Notes under the pieces: model-generated | What the model saw: only the letters and a program-made list of their open reading frames with translations | What the model was told of the DNA's origin: nothing | The model's database searches: none | Shown: positions 1 through 9,644 of the stretch, piece by piece | Layout: each line of letters begins with the position of its first letter | Numbering within the stretch: the stretch's first letter is position 1 | Program-made: the position numbers and the translations under genes | Source of the DNA: Brevundimonas sp. MF30-B | GTDB lineage: Bacteria; Pseudomonadota; Alphaproteobacteria; Caulobacterales; Caulobacteraceae | Length of the DNA stretch: 64,000 nt | Direction of reading: 5' to 3' | NCBI RefSeq assembly: GCF_004683885.1 | Contig: NZ_CP038440.1 | Span: forward strand, 1,894,001 to 1,958,000

Positions 1-14
1 CCTTGTCAGAGCGC

Positions 15-497
15 ATGGCCGAACCCACTGTCCTCTACGTCCTGAACGGCCCCAACCTCAACCGGCTTGGGACGCGCGAACCCGCGATCTACGGGTCGGA
101 CACCCTGGCCGACATACAGTCGCGCTGCGTGGCGGCGGCCGAGGGCGCCGAGGTCGTGTTTCGCCAGACCAATCATGAGGGCGAGCTGATCGACTGGGTT
201 CAGGAGGCGGGCGACCGCGCCGGGGCGCTGGTGATCAATCCGGCGGGCTACGGCCACACCTCGGTCGCCCTGCTGGACGCGTTGCGCCTCCTGTCGATCC
301 CGGTGGTCGAGTGCCATCTGTCCAATCCGGCCGCGCGCGAGCGTTTCCGGCATCGCTCCTTCGTCTCGCCGGTCGCCGCCGGCGTCGTTTCGGGCTTCGG
401 CCCGCTCAGCTATGAACTGGCCGTCAAGGCGGCGCTGGAGCTCGCGCGGGAACGCGCCCCGGCGTCGGCCCGTTCGCAACCCCATCAGGAGGCTTGA
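15..497 (+). CDS. aroQ: 3-dehydroquinate dehydratase, type II
   Basis: Converts 3-dehydroquinate to 3-dehydroshikimate in the shikimate pathway; small soluble dodecameric enzyme family. The N-terminus carries the family signature [14 protein letters not shown], and later come the NQTNHEG-like stretch ([11 protein letters not shown]), the [12 protein letters not shown] active-site segment and VECHLSNP, all in the usual order; 160 residues is normal for the family. I chose ATG 15 because it places the core strand directly after the start as in relatives; an in-frame TTG at 3 is the only other option inside the window, and the true start could lie upstream. The next gene, accB, begins 4 nt after the stop and its ribosome site (AGGAGG) lies inside the aroQ end, so the genes look co-transcribed. 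Confidence 0.95.
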   Translation: MAEPTVLYVLNGPNLNRLGTREPAIYGSDTLADIQSRCVAAAEGAEVVFRQTNHEGELIDWVQEAGDRAGALVINPAGYGHTSVALLDALRLLSIPVVECHLSNPAARERFRHRSFVSPVAAGVVSGFGPLSYELAVKAALELARERAPASARSQPHQEA

Positions 498-500
498 ACC

Positions 501-1010
501 ATGGCCGACGACAAGAAGACCCTCAAGAATGACGCCGTCGGCGAAATCGACGCCGCTCTGGTGCGCAGCTTGGCCGACATTCTGAACGACACCGATCTGA
601 CCGAAATCGAAGTCGAGCGCGGTGACCTGAAGATCAAGGTCAAGCGCGAGGTCACGGTGGCCGCCGCCCCGATCCACTATGCGCCGCAGCCCGCCGCTGC
701 TCCCGCCGCGCCGGCCGCTGCTCCCGCGCCGGCGTCCATGCCCAGCGATCCCGCCACCATCGTCGCCCGCGCCGGCGAAGAGGTGAAGTCGCCCATGGTC
801 GGCACCGCCTACCTCCAGGCCTCGCCCGAGGCGCCGGCCTTCGTGAAGCCGGGCGACAAGGTCAAAAAGGGCCAGACCCTGCTGATCGTCGAGGCCATGA
901 AGACCATGAACCCGATCCAGGCGCCGCGTGACGGCGTGGTGGCCGAAATCCTGGTCGGCGACGCCCAGCCCGTCGAGTTCGGCGAACCCCTCGTCCTGCT
1001 CGAGGCGTAA
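501..1010 (+). CDS. accB: Biotin carboxyl carrier protein of acetyl-CoA carboxylase
   Basis: Carries the biotin that AccC carboxylates and the carboxyltransferase uses to make malonyl-CoA for fatty-acid synthesis. The 169-residue protein has a short N-terminal domain, an Ala/Pro-rich linker (about residues 55-80) and a C-terminal biotinyl/lipoyl fold with the biotinylation motif EAMKTMN; the modified lysine is K134. The AGGAGG ribosome site sits 8 nt upstream within aroQ. accC follows after 8 nt, the standard accBC order. Nothing unusual in length or motif. Confidence 0.97.
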   Translation: MADDKKTLKNDAVGEIDAALVRSLADILNDTDLTEIEVERGDLKIKVKREVTVAAAPIHYAPQPAAAPAAPAAAPAPASMPSDPATIVARAGEEVKSPMVGTAYLQASPEAPAFVKPGDKVKKGQTLLIVEAMKTMNPIQAPRDGVVAEILVGDAQPVEFGEPLVLLEA

Positions 1011-1018
1011 GGCCAGTC

Positions 1019-2371
1019 ATGTTCACCAAGGTCCTGATCGCCAACCGCGGCGAGATCGCGCTTCGCATCCACCGCGCCTGCAAGGAGATGGGCATCTCCA
1101 CCGTCGCCGTGCACTCGGAAGCCGACCGCGGCGCCATGTGGGTGCGCCTGGCCGACGAAAGCGTCTGCATCGGCCCCGCACCGGCGGCCAAGTCCTATCT
1201 GAACATTCCCTCGATCATCGCGGCGGCCGAGATCACCGGCGCCCAGGCGATCCACCCCGGCTACGGCTTCCTGTCCGAAAACGCCCGCTTCGCCGAGATC
1301 ATCGAGGCGCACGGCATGACCTTTATCGGTCCCAAGCCGGACCACATTCGGGTCATGGGCGACAAGATCACCGCCAAACAGACCGTCAAGGACGCCGGCA
1401 TTCCAGTGGTTCCGGGCTCTGACGGCGAAGTCGAAACGGTCGAGGCCGCCATCGAGGCGTCCAAGTCCATCGGCTTCCCCCTCATCGTCAAGGCGGCCGC
1501 CGGCGGCGGCGGTCGGGGCATGAAGGTCGCCCTGACGCCCGACGATCTGGTCGAAGCCGTCCAGACTGCTCAGACCGAGGCCAAGGCCGCCTTCGGCAAC
1601 GGCGCCGTCTACATGGAGCGCTATCTCCAGAAGCCGCGCCACATCGAAATCCAGGTCATCGCCGACAGCCACGGCAACGTCGTGCACCTGGGCGAGCGCG
1701 ACTGCTCGCTGCAGCGCCGCCACCAGAAGGTGCTGGAAGAGGCCCCCTCGCCCGCCCTGTCCGCCGAGGGCCGCAAGCAGATCGGCGAGACGGTCAACAA
1801 GGCCATCGCCGCCATCGGCTATCTGGGCGTGGGCACCATCGAGTTCCTGTGGGAGGACGGCGAGTTCTTCTTCATCGAGATGAACACCCGCCTGCAAGTC
1901 GAGCATCCGGTTACGGAAATGATCACCGGCGTCGACCTGGTGCGCGAACAGATCCGCATCGCGGCCGGTCTGCCGCTCAGCTTCACCCAGGACGACGTGC
2001 ATTTCGAAGGCCACGCCATCGAATGCCGCATCAACGCCGAGAACGCCGAGACCTTCACCCCCTCGCCCGGCACCATCACCGACTTCCACGCCCCGGGCGG
2101 CCTGGGCGTGCGGCTGGATAGCGCCATCTACGCCGGCTATTCGATCCCGCCCTACTACGACAGCCTGATCGGCAAGCTGATCGTCCACGGCCGCGACCGC
2201 GAGGAGTGCATCGCGCGCCTGCGCCGTTCGCTGGGCGAAATGGTCGTCGGCGGCGTCGACACAACTATCCCGCTGTTCCAGAAGCTGCTGGCCGAGCCCG
2301 ACATCCTGTCCGGCGATTACGACATCCACTGGCTCGAAAAGTGGGCGAAACGTCAAAAGGGCGAGGCCTGA
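1019..2371 (+). CDS. accC: Biotin carboxylase subunit of acetyl-CoA carboxylase
   Basis: ATP-dependent carboxylation of biotin on AccB, first half-reaction of acetyl-CoA carboxylase. The 450-residue protein starts with [15 protein letters not shown] (biotin carboxylase N-domain), has the ATP-grasp glycine loop [11 protein letters not shown] near residue 163, the [12 protein letters not shown] segment, and the metal/active-site stretch [14 protein letters not shown] near residue 293, then the C-terminal domain. Length equals the family norm. It is directly behind accB, and its last codons overlap the start of aat. Confidence 0.97.
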   Translation: MFTKVLIANRGEIALRIHRACKEMGISTVAVHSEADRGAMWVRLADESVCIGPAPAAKSYLNIPSIIAAAEITGAQAIHPGYGFLSENARFAEIIEAHGMTFIGPKPDHIRVMGDKITAKQTVKDAGIPVVPGSDGEVETVEAAIEASKSIGFPLIVKAAAGGGGRGMKVALTPDDLVEAVQTAQTEAKAAFGNGAVYMERYLQKPRHIEIQVIADSHGNVVHLGERDCSLQRRHQKVLEEAPSPALSAEGRKQIGETVNKAIAAIGYLGVGTIEFLWEDGEFFFIEMNTRLQVEHPVTEMITGVDLVREQIRIAAGLPLSFTQDDVHFEGHAIECRINAENAETFTPSPGTITDFHAPGGLGVRLDSAIYAGYSIPPYYDSLIGKLIVHGRDREECIARLRRSLGEMVVGGVDTTIPLFQKLLAEPDILSGDYDIHWLEKWAKRQKGEA

Positions 2372-3063
2372 CCGAGCCGGATTTCAGCGCAGGCGGTCCG
2401 CCCGAAGGCTTCGGCCCGGACGAACTCCTGCGCTGCTACGCTCGCGGTGTTTTTCCCATGGCGGAGGCGCGCGACGACGACCGCGTGTTTCTGGTCGAGC
2501 CAGACCAGCGCGGCGTCATTCCGCTCGACGCCTTCCACATTCCCTCGCGTCTGCGCCGCACAGTTCGCGCTGAACCGTTCGATGTCCGGCTGAACACCGC
2601 CTTCGCCGCCGTGCTGGACGCCTGCGCCGCCCCCGGAAAGGATCGCGAGGAAACCTGGATCAATGCCCCGATCCGCGGCCTCTATCTCCACCTCCACGCG
2701 CGCGGCGACGCGCACAGTCTGGAATGCTGGCGGGACGAGGCTCTCGTCGGCGGCCTGTATGGCGTGACCCTGGGCGGGGCCTTCTTCGGCGAGAGCATGT
2801 TCAGCCGGGCCCGCGACGCCTCAAAGGTGGCCTTGGTGCATCTGGTCGCGCGCCTGCGCCAGGCCGGATTCGTCTTGCTGGACGCCCAGTTCCTGACGGA
2901 TCACTTGAGCCAGTTCGGCGCAATCGAAACGCCCCAGGCCGCCTATCTGCGCCGATTGAAGCCAGCCCTCGCGGTCAAGCCCGACATGGCCGTGCTGGGC
3001 GCCCCGATATCGGGAGCCGAAGCGGTCGCCTACGCCTTGCAGCCCACGACCCAGGCGTCATAG
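2341..3063 (+). CDS. aat: Leucyl/phenylalanyl-tRNA--protein transferase
   Basis: Adds Leu or Phe from charged tRNA to proteins with N-terminal Arg/Lys, marking them for ClpAP (N-end rule). Family motifs are clear: [16 protein letters not shown], then [42 protein letters not shown], and [15 protein letters not shown]. The start is uncertain: the only standard in-frame codon before the conserved domain is GTG 2341, which overlaps accC by 31 nt; a CTG at 2368 has a better purine-rich site in front but is a rare start. The 3' end overlaps the convergent DUF2155 gene by 34 nt. Confidence 0.93.
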   Translation: MGETSKGRGLTEPDFSAGGPPEGFGPDELLRCYARGVFPMAEARDDDRVFLVEPDQRGVIPLDAFHIPSRLRRTVRAEPFDVRLNTAFAAVLDACAAPGKDREETWINAPIRGLYLHLHARGDAHSLECWRDEALVGGLYGVTLGGAFFGESMFSRARDASKVALVHLVARLRQAGFVLLDAQFLTDHLSQFGAIETPQAAYLRRLKPALAVKPDMAVLGAPISGAEAVAYALQPTTQAS

Positions 3064-3701
3064 AGCGGATGCTGAAGCCCGCTGACTGCCGGGGCCGAGG
3101 CGAACATCCAGCCCCGGAATATCTGACGCGCCTCCGAGCCCTGCGCGCGCGGCTGGACCGAGACGTCCAGATAGGCGACCGCGTCTTCCAGGGCCTCGTC
3201 AGGCCCAGACACCTCGCACGCGCGGGCGCTGAAGATCAGCGCGTTCTTGAAGCGCACCGGACGACCGCCAACCTCGACCTCGAACTTCATCGTCTCGGCC
3301 GTGACCTTGTCGATCGCCTGGACGATGGCCACGCGGCGACGTTGGCGCGGGCCCGGCGTCGCCGGTTGCTCGACGGGACGCGCCGCGGCGGGGGCCGCCT
3401 CTTCCTCGGGCCCCTCCTCGACCTCGGGCGCGGCCGCGATCTCGACGGGAGGCGCGGCGATAACGATGGGTGCGGCCGGAGCCGGCGCCGCCTCGGGCGC
3501 CGCCTCGACTGGCGCCCCGGCGGGCGGCGGCGGCGTTTGGTTCGGGTTCTGCAGGGGCGCGCGGCTGGTGTCGCGCAGCAGGTCGCCGACCGGGTCCTGG
3601 ACCGGGCGGGCGTCCTGGGGCTGATCCAACAGGGCGTTGGCCCCCGCAGCGCCCGCGGCCAGCAAGCCGGTCGCCGCGATCAGGGCGGCGGCGCGTCTCA
3701 T
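3030..3701 (-). CDS. DUF2155 domain-containing exported protein
   Basis: A 223-residue protein with an N-terminal signal-like segment ([20 protein letters not shown]), a long Pro/Ala/Glu-rich linker (about residues 40-115) and a C-terminal DUF2155 domain ([47 protein letters not shown]). The family's function is not known; the conserved part reads like a small secreted or periplasmic domain. Its ATG overlaps the stop of the upstream NDUFA12 gene by 4 nt (ATGA), so the two are translationally coupled, an arrangement I believe is common in alphaproteobacteria. The stop overlaps aat on the other strand. Confidence 0.88.
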   Translation of the reverse strand: MRRAAALIAATGLLAAGAAGANALLDQPQDARPVQDPVGDLLRDTSRAPLQNPNQTPPPPAGAPVEAAPEAAPAPAAPIVIAAPPVEIAAAPEVEEGPEEEAAPAAARPVEQPATPGPRQRRRVAIVQAIDKVTAETMKFEVEVGGRPVRFKNALIFSARACEVSGPDEALEDAVAYLDVSVQPRAQGSEARQIFRGWMFASAPAVSGLQHPLYDAWVVGCKA

Positions 3702-4102
3702 TCGCCCGGCGTCCAGGCCTGATAGTCGCCCGTCGCGGCCGGGCGGCGCCCCTCCGCGGCGAGCGACCCGCTAGGCCGCCAGGCCATCGGCGTGCCGGTC
3801 AGGTTGGGCAGATAGTCCTTCTCCCATGCACGACGCGGCAGAGGCTCTTCGGTCGGCGGCAGGTCGAAGGTGTAATGCAGCCAGCCGTGCCAATCGGGCG
3901 ACACCTTCGACGCGTCGGCGTAGCCTTCGTAGATCACCCAGCGGCGCTTGCGGCCGTCATAGCTGACGGTGTCGCGCGACTCGTAATAGCGGTTGCCGAA
4001 CTCGTCGGTCCCCACCAGGGAGCCGCGCTTGGCGATCGTGAACAGAGTGCCGATCGTGGCGCCGTTCCACCAGGTGAAGATCTTGCTGAGCACGTCGTTC
4101 AA
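3698..4102 (-). CDS. NADH:ubiquinone oxidoreductase subunit, NDUFA12 type
   Basis: Accessory subunit of respiratory complex I, related to mitochondrial NDUFA12 (B17.2) and typical of alphaproteobacteria. Visible motifs are WWNGATIGTLFTIAKRG, LVGTDEFGNRYYE, RRWVIYEGYADASKVSPDWHGWLHY and the C-terminal WEKDYLPNLTGTP. Length 134 residues fits. It is first in a two-gene unit with the DUF2155 gene (4-nt overlap) and is encoded far from any other nuo gene in this window, as is usual. The 228 nt between it and the divergent gene at 4331 must hold promoters for both; I could not identify convincing -35/-10 boxes there, nor a B12 riboswitch. Confidence 0.95.
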   Translation of the reverse strand: MNDVLSKIFTWWNGATIGTLFTIAKRGSLVGTDEFGNRYYESRDTVSYDGRKRRWVIYEGYADASKVSPDWHGWLHYTFDLPPTEEPLPRRAWEKDYLPNLTGTPMAWRPSGSLAAEGRRPAATGDYQAWTPGE

Positions 4103-4330
4103 TCCACGCGAAATCCGCCGCGCGGCGGGGTCCGGCGACGCAGCCGATCATAGAAACCTCGGCGGCGTGCGTCCACCATCAAGGCGACGGCTGTCTCGCA
4201 AAAGCGGCGATCAGTCGACATCAACATCTTGGGGGTAACCCCGGTTCCCTCGTCTAAATGTATGGCGCGCGGTCGGCTCCGCTCCTAGGCTTGGCCGCGA
4301 TCTTCGCCCAGAGTTGCAGGGGAGCCGCAC

Positions 4331-6673
4331 ATGCCGCCGACCGCCCGCGCCGAGACGCCGCGCTCACGCTCGCCGTTGGAATCGCGCGAGATCGAACGCC
4401 CCAGCGGGGTCGCCCGCCTTCGCGTCCCGGCCGACTGGACCCAGGCGCGCATCGATGCCTGGCTGGACTGGGCCGAGGCGCACGAGCTGCCGACCGATCG
4501 GACCGACCGCCTGCTGGGCGGCGCTCCGGCTGCCTGGGCCGCGACACTGGCGAAGGGCGTCCAGGCCGACGCCCTGGTCGCCGCCGTCCGCGCCGGTTTG
4601 ATCGCGCCCGAGGCCCAGACTCAGCCAACGCCTGTCCTGCTGGACGTCTCACGTCCGGACGGAGCGGCGCGTTTCCGAATTCGCGCGGCCGAGATCGCCG
4701 CGGAAAGGCGCGCTCAGGGTGCGCTCGCCGCTCTACAGCGGGCGCTCGAAGCGGTGACGGATGCGGTCGACCGCTGCGAGGGCGCGCCCGGCGACTGCGC
4801 CGACCCGGCCCGCAATCCGGCCCTGATGCGCGCCGCACTCGCCGCTCGGCGTTGCGGCGCATCCGATCTGGACATCCGGCGCGCAGCCCTGGGCGAGCGC
4901 TCAGCTCTGATTTCGCCCGTGGCGCCTCGCGCGCCGATCGTCGTGCTCGCGGCCGATCTAGATGAGGCGACCTCGGCCGCCCTGCCCGCGCTCCTGCTCG
5001 ACAGCGGCGCGGTGCTGACGTCGGACACGGCGATCGCCCAGGCCCTGGCCAACCCCGCTCAAGGCGCGGTCGCCGTCGCCCTGCCCCTTCTGGCAAGCTT
5101 GTCGGCCCCGGACACGGCGGCGCGGCTGAGCGACCTTGCCCGCCACGCAGGCGGATCGACCCTGGCGCTTTACGGCCTTGCCGATTGGGCCCTGGCTCAG
5201 CCCGAGCCCGCCGCCGAGGCGGCCCAGGCTCTGGGCGAAGCGCTGAAGGCCGACGGCATAGCCGCCGCGCCGGGCCAGGATGCAGAGACCGCCCTGCGCC
5301 TCGGCTTGGCGGCCTTCAGCCTGCGCGACGCGTTTCAGACCGCCGACGACGAGATCGTGTGGCGCCTGCGGCCTTCCGTAGCCCGCGCCCTCAACCATAC
5401 CGGCGCCGATCTAGAGGCGGCGGAGCGTCATCTGTTCGGGCGGCGCACCCTGGCAGGCGCCCCCGGCGTAGATCACGATGCGCTGCGCACCTGCGGGTTC
5501 ACCGACCTGGAGCTGTCGGCCGTCGAGACGGCCCTGGCCGCTGTCGACCAGCTCGAGGACGCCTTCGCCCCGCCCGTGCTGGACCAGGGGTTCATCCGCG
5601 ATGTGCTGGGCCTTGATCCCGACCAGGGCCCCATCCTGCCGCGCCTGAATCTGACGCCTGACTCGTTGAACGAGGCCCGCGCCTATGTCTTCGGTCACGC
5701 CGACCTGTCCGCCTGGACAGACGCTCCCGAGGCGCTCGCCGGCCCGCTGACATCTCCGGCGGCCTGGACCAGGACGCTGGATCTCGCCTTGGCGCGCGGC
5801 CTCGGCGCGGTTCAACCGACCGAAATCGTTCTGAACTGGAACGACGGCCTTGATGCGGCCGCCGAGGCGCTAACCACCGCCCTTGAACAGGGTCAGGTGG
5901 TGCTCACCCTGTCTCGCGCCGCGCCTCCGTCGAACTGGCGTCTGGAGCTGGTCGAGCCCGCACCGACTCGCCCCGAAGCGGCCGCCCCGCCGCCCGAGCC
6001 CGAAGTCATCGAACGCGTGGTCGAGCGCGAACGCGCCCGCCGCAAACTGCCCGACCGCCGCAAGGGCTACATCCAGAAGGCGGCCGTCGGCGGCCACAAG
6101 GTCTATCTGCACACCGGGGAGTACGAGGAAGGCGAGCTCGGCGAGATCTTCATCGACATGCACAAGGAGGGCGCCGCCTTCCGCAGCCTGATGAACAACT
6201 TCGCCATCGCCATCTCCATCGGCCTGCAATACGGCGTGCCGCTGGACGAGTTTGTCGACGCGTTTGTCTTCACCCGGTTCGAGCCGGCGGGGCGCGTCAC
6301 CGGCAACGATTCGATCGGCTCGGCCACCTCGATCCTGGACTACATCTTCCGCGAGCTTGGCGTGTCCTATCTGGGCCGGTCCGAGTTGGCCAACGCCGAC
6401 GCGGATCCGCTGGACGCCGACGGCCTGGGGCAAGGCAAGGCCGAGGAACTGGTGCCGGCCGCCCGCTTCATCTCCAAGGGATTCGCCCGCGGCGCCGCAC
6501 CCGACAATCTGGTCGTCTTGCCCTTCGGACGGCGCGACGAAACGGCCGAGACGCCGGCCCCCGTCGTGGACGCCGTGGCCTGTCCGCAATGCGGCGACTT
6601 CGCCCTGCAGCAGCGCGGCGGCGGGTGGGAGTGCGACGCCTGCGGCGCGGCGCCCCGGCTTCAAGGGCTGTAG
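4331..6673 (+). CDS. NrdJ-derived TSCPD-domain protein, probable pseudoenzyme of class II ribonucleotide reductase
   Basis: A 780-residue protein. The C-terminal part (about residues 576-683) closely matches the TSCPD domain at the end of adenosylcobalamin-dependent ribonucleotide reductases ([70 protein letters not shown]), followed by a CxxC...CxxC tail (CPQC, CDAC, residues about 750-773). The rest is only faintly NrdJ-like but seems collinear: an N-terminal SREIERPSG-x-VPADW stretch, a [17 protein letters not shown] stretch near residue 150, and [21 protein letters not shown] near 370. The catalytic motifs of NrdJ (NPCSE loop, the finger loop, the PHACF region) are not visible, and it is far shorter than the roughly 1200 residues of alphaproteobacterial NrdJ. 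Good ribosome site (AGGGGAG). Function unknown; a regulatory or partner role for the true NrdJ is inference. Confidence 0.85.
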   Translation: MPPTARAETPRSRSPLESREIERPSGVARLRVPADWTQARIDAWLDWAEAHELPTDRTDRLLGGAPAAWAATLAKGVQADALVAAVRAGLIAPEAQTQPTPVLLDVSRPDGAARFRIRAAEIAAERRAQGALAALQRALEAVTDAVDRCEGAPGDCADPARNPALMRAALAARRCGASDLDIRRAALGERSALISPVAPRAPIVVLAADLDEATSAALPALLLDSGAVLTSDTAIAQALANPAQGAVAVALPLLASLSAPDTAARLSDLARHAGGSTLALYGLADWALAQPEPAAEAAQALGEALKADGIAAAPGQDAETALRLGLAAFSLRDAFQTADDEIVWRLRPSVARALNHTGADLEAAERHLFGRRTLAGAPGVDHDALRTCGFTDLELSAVETALAAVDQLEDAFAPPVLDQGFIRDVLGLDPDQGPILPRLNLTPDSLNEARAYVFGHADLSAWTDAPEALAGPLTSPAAWTRTLDLALARGLGAVQPTEIVLNWNDGLDAAAEALTTALEQGQVVLTLSRAAPPSNWRLELVEPAPTRPEAAAPPPEPEVIERVVERERARRKLPDRRKGYIQKAAVGGHKVYLHTGEYEEGELGEIFIDMHKEGAAFRSLMNNFAIAISIGLQYGVPLDEFVDAFVFTRFEPAGRVTGNDSIGSATSILDYIFRELGVSYLGRSELANADADPLDADGLGQGKAEELVPAARFISKGFARGAAPDNLVVLPFGRRDETAETPAPVVDAVACPQCGDFALQQRGGGWECDACGAAPRLQGL

Positions 6674-6723
6674 GCGCCGACCGGCCCGCTTCTTGCTAGT
6701 CCCGGGGTGAAACGGAGCTCACC

Positions 6724-7218
6724 ATGAAGACCCTCGCCGCCGCGCTGACCCTCGCCGCCACCGTAGTGTCGGCCGCCGCCCCCGCCCTGGCCCAGAGCGC
6801 GGGCCAGATCGCCCGCGTCCGAGGCGGCGCCGCTTGCGCCGGCTGCAACCTTTTCCAGGGAGACTTTTCAGGCCTGGAGGCGCGCGGGATCAATCTGGCT
6901 GGCGCCCGCCTGCGCCAGGCCGATATCTCCCTGTCTGTGCTCAGCAACGCGCGCCTGTCCAACACCGACATGCGCGACATCGAGGCCTATGGCGCGGTCC
7001 TGACCGGCGCATCCCTGTCGGGCGCGGACCTGACCAACGCCAGCCTGGTCGGCGCCTATCTGAATGGGGCCAATCTGGCGGGCGCTCGGCTGTCGGGCGC
7101 CAATCTGTCGGGCGCCCAACTGGGATCTGCGCGCGGTCTCACCCAAGGCCAGCTGAGCCAGGCCTGTGGCGACGAAGCGACCGTGTTGCCGCGGGGAATG
7201 CGCATTCCGGCCTGTTGA
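6724..7218 (+). CDS. Exported pentapeptide-repeat protein
   Basis: A 164-residue protein with a clear signal peptide (cleavage likely after APALAQS, about residue 23), then a paired-cysteine segment GGAACAGCNLFQGDF and about twelve pentapeptide repeats of the A(D/N)LxG type forming a right-handed quadrilateral helix. It ends with ARGLTQGQLSQACGD and a final cysteine (RIPAC). The first and last cysteines probably pair in the periplasm. GGAG ribosome site 8 nt upstream. A longer paralogue follows 66 nt downstream with the same start, cysteine and end motifs, so this is a tandem duplication. Function unknown. Confidence 0.85.
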   Translation: MKTLAAALTLAATVVSAAAPALAQSAGQIARVRGGAACAGCNLFQGDFSGLEARGINLAGARLRQADISLSVLSNARLSNTDMRDIEAYGAVLTGASLSGADLTNASLVGAYLNGANLAGARLSGANLSGAQLGSARGLTQGQLSQACGDEATVLPRGMRIPAC

Positions 7219-7283
7219 GCGCCGCTGACCTTACCGCGATTTAAGTAGGTTTTCCGGGGCGTTGGTCGCACACCAGTATCGTG

Positions 7284-8213
7284 ATGAAGACCCAACCGTC
7301 CCCCATCCGTCGCCTCTCCCCCGCCTCGGCGTTCGCCCTGGCGCTCGCGGGCGCCCTTTCGCTGACGGCAGCCGGGCCAGCCTTGGGCGGCGAAATGCGG
7401 ATCGTGATCCAGGATCAATCGGTGGCGCGGATGGTGTCGCTGGGCGGCTCCTGCACCGCCTGCGAGCTGTCGGGCCGCAATCTGTCGGGCGCCACCTTCA
7501 CCGGTGCCTCCTTCCTGAATGCGACCCTGGTTGGCGCCAATCTGCGCGGCGCGGAACTGATGGGCTCCAACTTCTCCAGCAGTGACTTCACGCGCGCCGA
7601 CCTGCGCGGCGTGTCGATGACCGGGGCCAACTTCTCGGACGCCGACTTCACCAACGCCAATCTGTCAGGCGTGGAAGCTCAGGGATCGCGCTTCGTGCGC
7701 GCCCGGATGGGCAATGCCAATCTGTCGGGATCCGAGTTGATGGGGGCGAACTTCAACGGGGCGGAGCTGAACAACGCCAATCTGCGAGGTTCTGAACTGA
7801 TGGGGGCGACGCTCGCCAATGTTCGGGCCGCGCGGGCCGACCTTTCCCAATCCGAGATCAACGCCGCCAATCTATCGAACGGCGACTTCACCAGCGTCAG
7901 CTTCCGGGGGTCGGAACTGAACAGCGCGCGCCTGACCGGCGGCACCTTCACCCGGGCGGACTTCACCGGCGCCCAGATGAACCGCACCGATATCCGGGGC
8001 ACGGATCTGACACGCGCCCGAGGACTGACCCAAGACCAGATCGGTCGGGCGTGCGGGGATCAGACCACTCGCCTGCCTGGCGGCCTGACCGTGCGCGCCT
8101 GCAGCGGCGCCAGTGTTCGAATCATCCGCGCAACGCCGCCCCCGCCTCCTGCGCCGCCGGCGCCGCCGGCGCCGCCTCGTGTACGACGCTTCGCGTTGGC
8201 GGATGGCCATTGA
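7284..8213 (+). CDS. Exported pentapeptide-repeat protein with Pro-rich tail
   Basis: A 309-residue paralogue of the preceding gene: signal peptide (about residues 1-35), the same early cysteine pair (GGSCTACELSG), then about 35 pentapeptide repeats, including the recurrent SELMGANFNGAELNNANLRG-like unit, and the same C-terminal block ARGLTQDQIGRACGD...TVRAC. Unlike its neighbour it continues with a short Pro/Ala tail (PPPPAPPAPPAPP). The track allows GTG 7281 or ATG 7284; neither has an obvious Shine-Dalgarno. The end overlaps the start of the Hsp15 gene by 11 nt. Likely periplasmic or surface protein; role unknown. Confidence 0.85.
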   Translation: MKTQPSPIRRLSPASAFALALAGALSLTAAGPALGGEMRIVIQDQSVARMVSLGGSCTACELSGRNLSGATFTGASFLNATLVGANLRGAELMGSNFSSSDFTRADLRGVSMTGANFSDADFTNANLSGVEAQGSRFVRARMGNANLSGSELMGANFNGAELNNANLRGSELMGATLANVRAARADLSQSEINAANLSNGDFTSVSFRGSELNSARLTGGTFTRADFTGAQMNRTDIRGTDLTRARGLTQDQIGRACGDQTTRLPGGLTVRACSGASVRIIRATPPPPPAPPAPPAPPRVRRFALADGH

Positions 8214-8541
8214 CGCCGGTTTGAAGCCTCCCCGCCCCGCGATCGCCTGCCGCGTCGACGTCTGGCTATGGCGCGCACGCTTCGCCAAGACCCGGACCTT
8301 AGCGGCCGCCATGGTTGAGCGGGGCGCCGTGCGGCTCACCCATAACGGCGTCCAGACCCGCCTCGACAAACCAAGCCGCTCTGTGCACGTCGACGACGAA
8401 CTCGTCTTCGTCCAGGGCGGCCGCCTGCTCGCCCTCCGGATTTCGGGTCTGGGAGAAAGGCGCGGCCCTCCGCAAGAGGCCCGCGCCCTTTACCAGCTTC
8501 TTGACGAACCTGAGGCCAGACCGCCTGCTGGACGCCCCTAG
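8203..8541 (+). CDS. hslR: S4-domain RNA-binding heat-shock protein 15 (HslR-like)
   Basis: A 112-residue protein with an N-terminal S4 RNA-binding domain: CRVDVWLWRARFAKTRTLAAAMVERGAVRL is the classic S4 pattern, as in Hsp15, which binds stalled 50S subunits that carry nascent chains. I place the start at ATG 8203, just ahead of the S4 core; longer readings run into the Pro-rich tail of the upstream gene in another frame and give only an arginine-rich shadow. The start overlaps the upstream stop by 11 nt. The end overlaps the convergent yceI stop by 4 nt. Confidence 0.88.
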   Translation: MAIDAGLKPPRPAIACRVDVWLWRARFAKTRTLAAAMVERGAVRLTHNGVQTRLDKPSRSVHVDDELVFVQGGRLLALRISGLGERRGPPQEARALYQLLDEPEARPPAGRP

Positions 8542-9164
8542 GTCTTGAGGACGAACTCGCCTTCAAGATGCAGCTTCACCTCGTCGCCGATGGCCGGAAG
8601 AGCGTAGTTGATGCCGAACTCGGAACGCTTGACCGTCGCCTCCCCGTCGAAGCCGATCTTGTAGCCGCCGCCCATGGCGGGGCCGGCCTGGTTGAACTGC
8701 ACTTCCATCTTCACCGGCCGCGTCACGCCGCGCAGGGTCAGTTCGCCATAGACGTCGGCTTCGGTTGGATCCTCGCTGTCGATCTCGATGCGGGTCGAAC
8801 GGAAGGTGGCGGTCGGACGGTTGGCCGTGTCGAAGAAGTCCGCCGTCTGCAGGTGGCGATCCAACCCGTCCGAGTTGGACGCCACATCGGTCAGCGGGAT
8901 CGTCGCCGTCAACGTGCCGGCCGAGGGGTTGGCCGGGTCGATGGTCAGCTCAGCCTGCACGTTCACGAACTGGCCAATGTAGGTCGAGAACCCCAGATGA
9001 TCGACCTTCCAGGTGATCTTGCCGTGCTCGGAGTCCAGCGCATAGGCGCCAGCGCGCACCTCGGCGGGGTTCTTGGTGTTGGCCGACTGCGCCACGACGC
9101 CGCCGGACGCCAGCAGACTGAGGGCGGCCGCGCCAGCCAGCAGGGGTTTGAACAGGGTCTTCAT
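8538..9164 (-). CDS. YceI family periplasmic lipid-binding protein
   Basis: A 208-residue protein with a signal peptide (MKTLFKPLLAGAAALSLLASGGVVAQS) and a lipocalin-like YceI beta-barrel: YALDSEHGKITWKVDHLGFSTYIGQF at the start, later LDRHLQTADFFDTANRPTATF, LTLRGVTRPVKMEVQF and GFDGEATVKRSEFGINYALP. Members bind isoprenoid or other amphipathic ligands in the periplasm and are often stress- or pH-induced. Start chosen at 9164 because the signal peptide begins there and a GGAG site precedes it; a longer reading adds 38 non-conserved residues. Divergent from the ferredoxin gene. Confidence 0.92.
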   Translation of the reverse strand: MKTLFKPLLAGAAALSLLASGGVVAQSANTKNPAEVRAGAYALDSEHGKITWKVDHLGFSTYIGQFVNVQAELTIDPANPSAGTLTATIPLTDVASNSDGLDRHLQTADFFDTANRPTATFRSTRIEIDSEDPTEADVYGELTLRGVTRPVKMEVQFNQAGPAMGGGYKIGFDGEATVKRSEFGINYALPAIGDEVKLHLEGEFVLKT

Positions 9165-9302
9165 CAGCGGTCTCCGAAAGGACGATCTGTAATCGCCATT
9201 GATGCGGATTAGTACGTCTGCCGTCAAGCCGGTGTTGACATGCCGGCGGGCGGCGGCCATGTCCCCGGCCTCTCCCAACCTGACGCCGCGCGCCCCTCGC
9301 CC

Positions 9303-9644
9303 ATGACCTACATCGTCACCGACGCCTGCGTGAAATGTAAGTTCATGGACTGCGTCGAGGTCTGTCCGGTGGACTGCTTCTACGAGGGCGAGAACTTCCT
9401 GGTCATCGCGCCTGACGAATGCATCGACTGCGGCGTGTGCGAACCGGAGTGCCCGGTCGACGCCATCGTGCCCGACACCGAGGACGAGCCGGACGGCAAG
9501 TGGTTGCAGATCAACGCCGAGTACGCCAAGGCCTGGCCCAACATCACGGTCAAGGGCACGCCGCCGGCCGACCGCGAGCAGTACGAGCGCGAAACCGGCA
9601 AGTTCGAGAAGTATTTCAGCCCCAAGCCCGGGAAGGGATCCTGA
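9303..9644 (+). CDS. fdxA: 7Fe ferredoxin (FdxA type)
   Basis: Small electron carrier with one [3Fe-4S] and one [4Fe-4S] cluster. Cysteines at 9, 17, 21 and 40, 43, 46, 50 of the 113-residue chain give the CxxxxxxxCxxxCP plus CxxCxxCxxxCP layout of Azotobacter FdI-like ferredoxins ([17 protein letters not shown] and [12 protein letters not shown]). The C-terminal extension ending [14 protein letters not shown] is also typical. ATG 9303 is where the conserved [13 protein letters not shown] begins; upstream in-frame codons are not conserved. It is transcribed toward carD, but a 295-nt gap separates them. Confidence 0.95.
   Translation: MTYIVTDACVKCKFMDCVEVCPVDCFYEGENFLVIAPDECIDCGVCEPECPVDAIVPDTEDEPDGKWLQINAEYAKAWPNITVKGTPPADREQYERETGKFEKYFSPKPGKGS

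Noticed and set aside
3470-4238. Arg/Pro-rich frames opposite the DUF2155/NDUFA12 genes
   Set aside because: They are shadows of the two well-supported minus-strand genes and show no domain.
4103-4330. Possible cobalamin riboswitch before the NrdJ-like gene
   Set aside because: No B12 box or four-helix core could be identified in the 228 nt between the divergent genes.
8113-8202. N-terminal extension of the Hsp15 frame
   Set aside because: This is out-of-frame reading of the Pro-rich tail of the pentapeptide protein and gives only poly-Arg; the S4 domain begins after ATG 8203.
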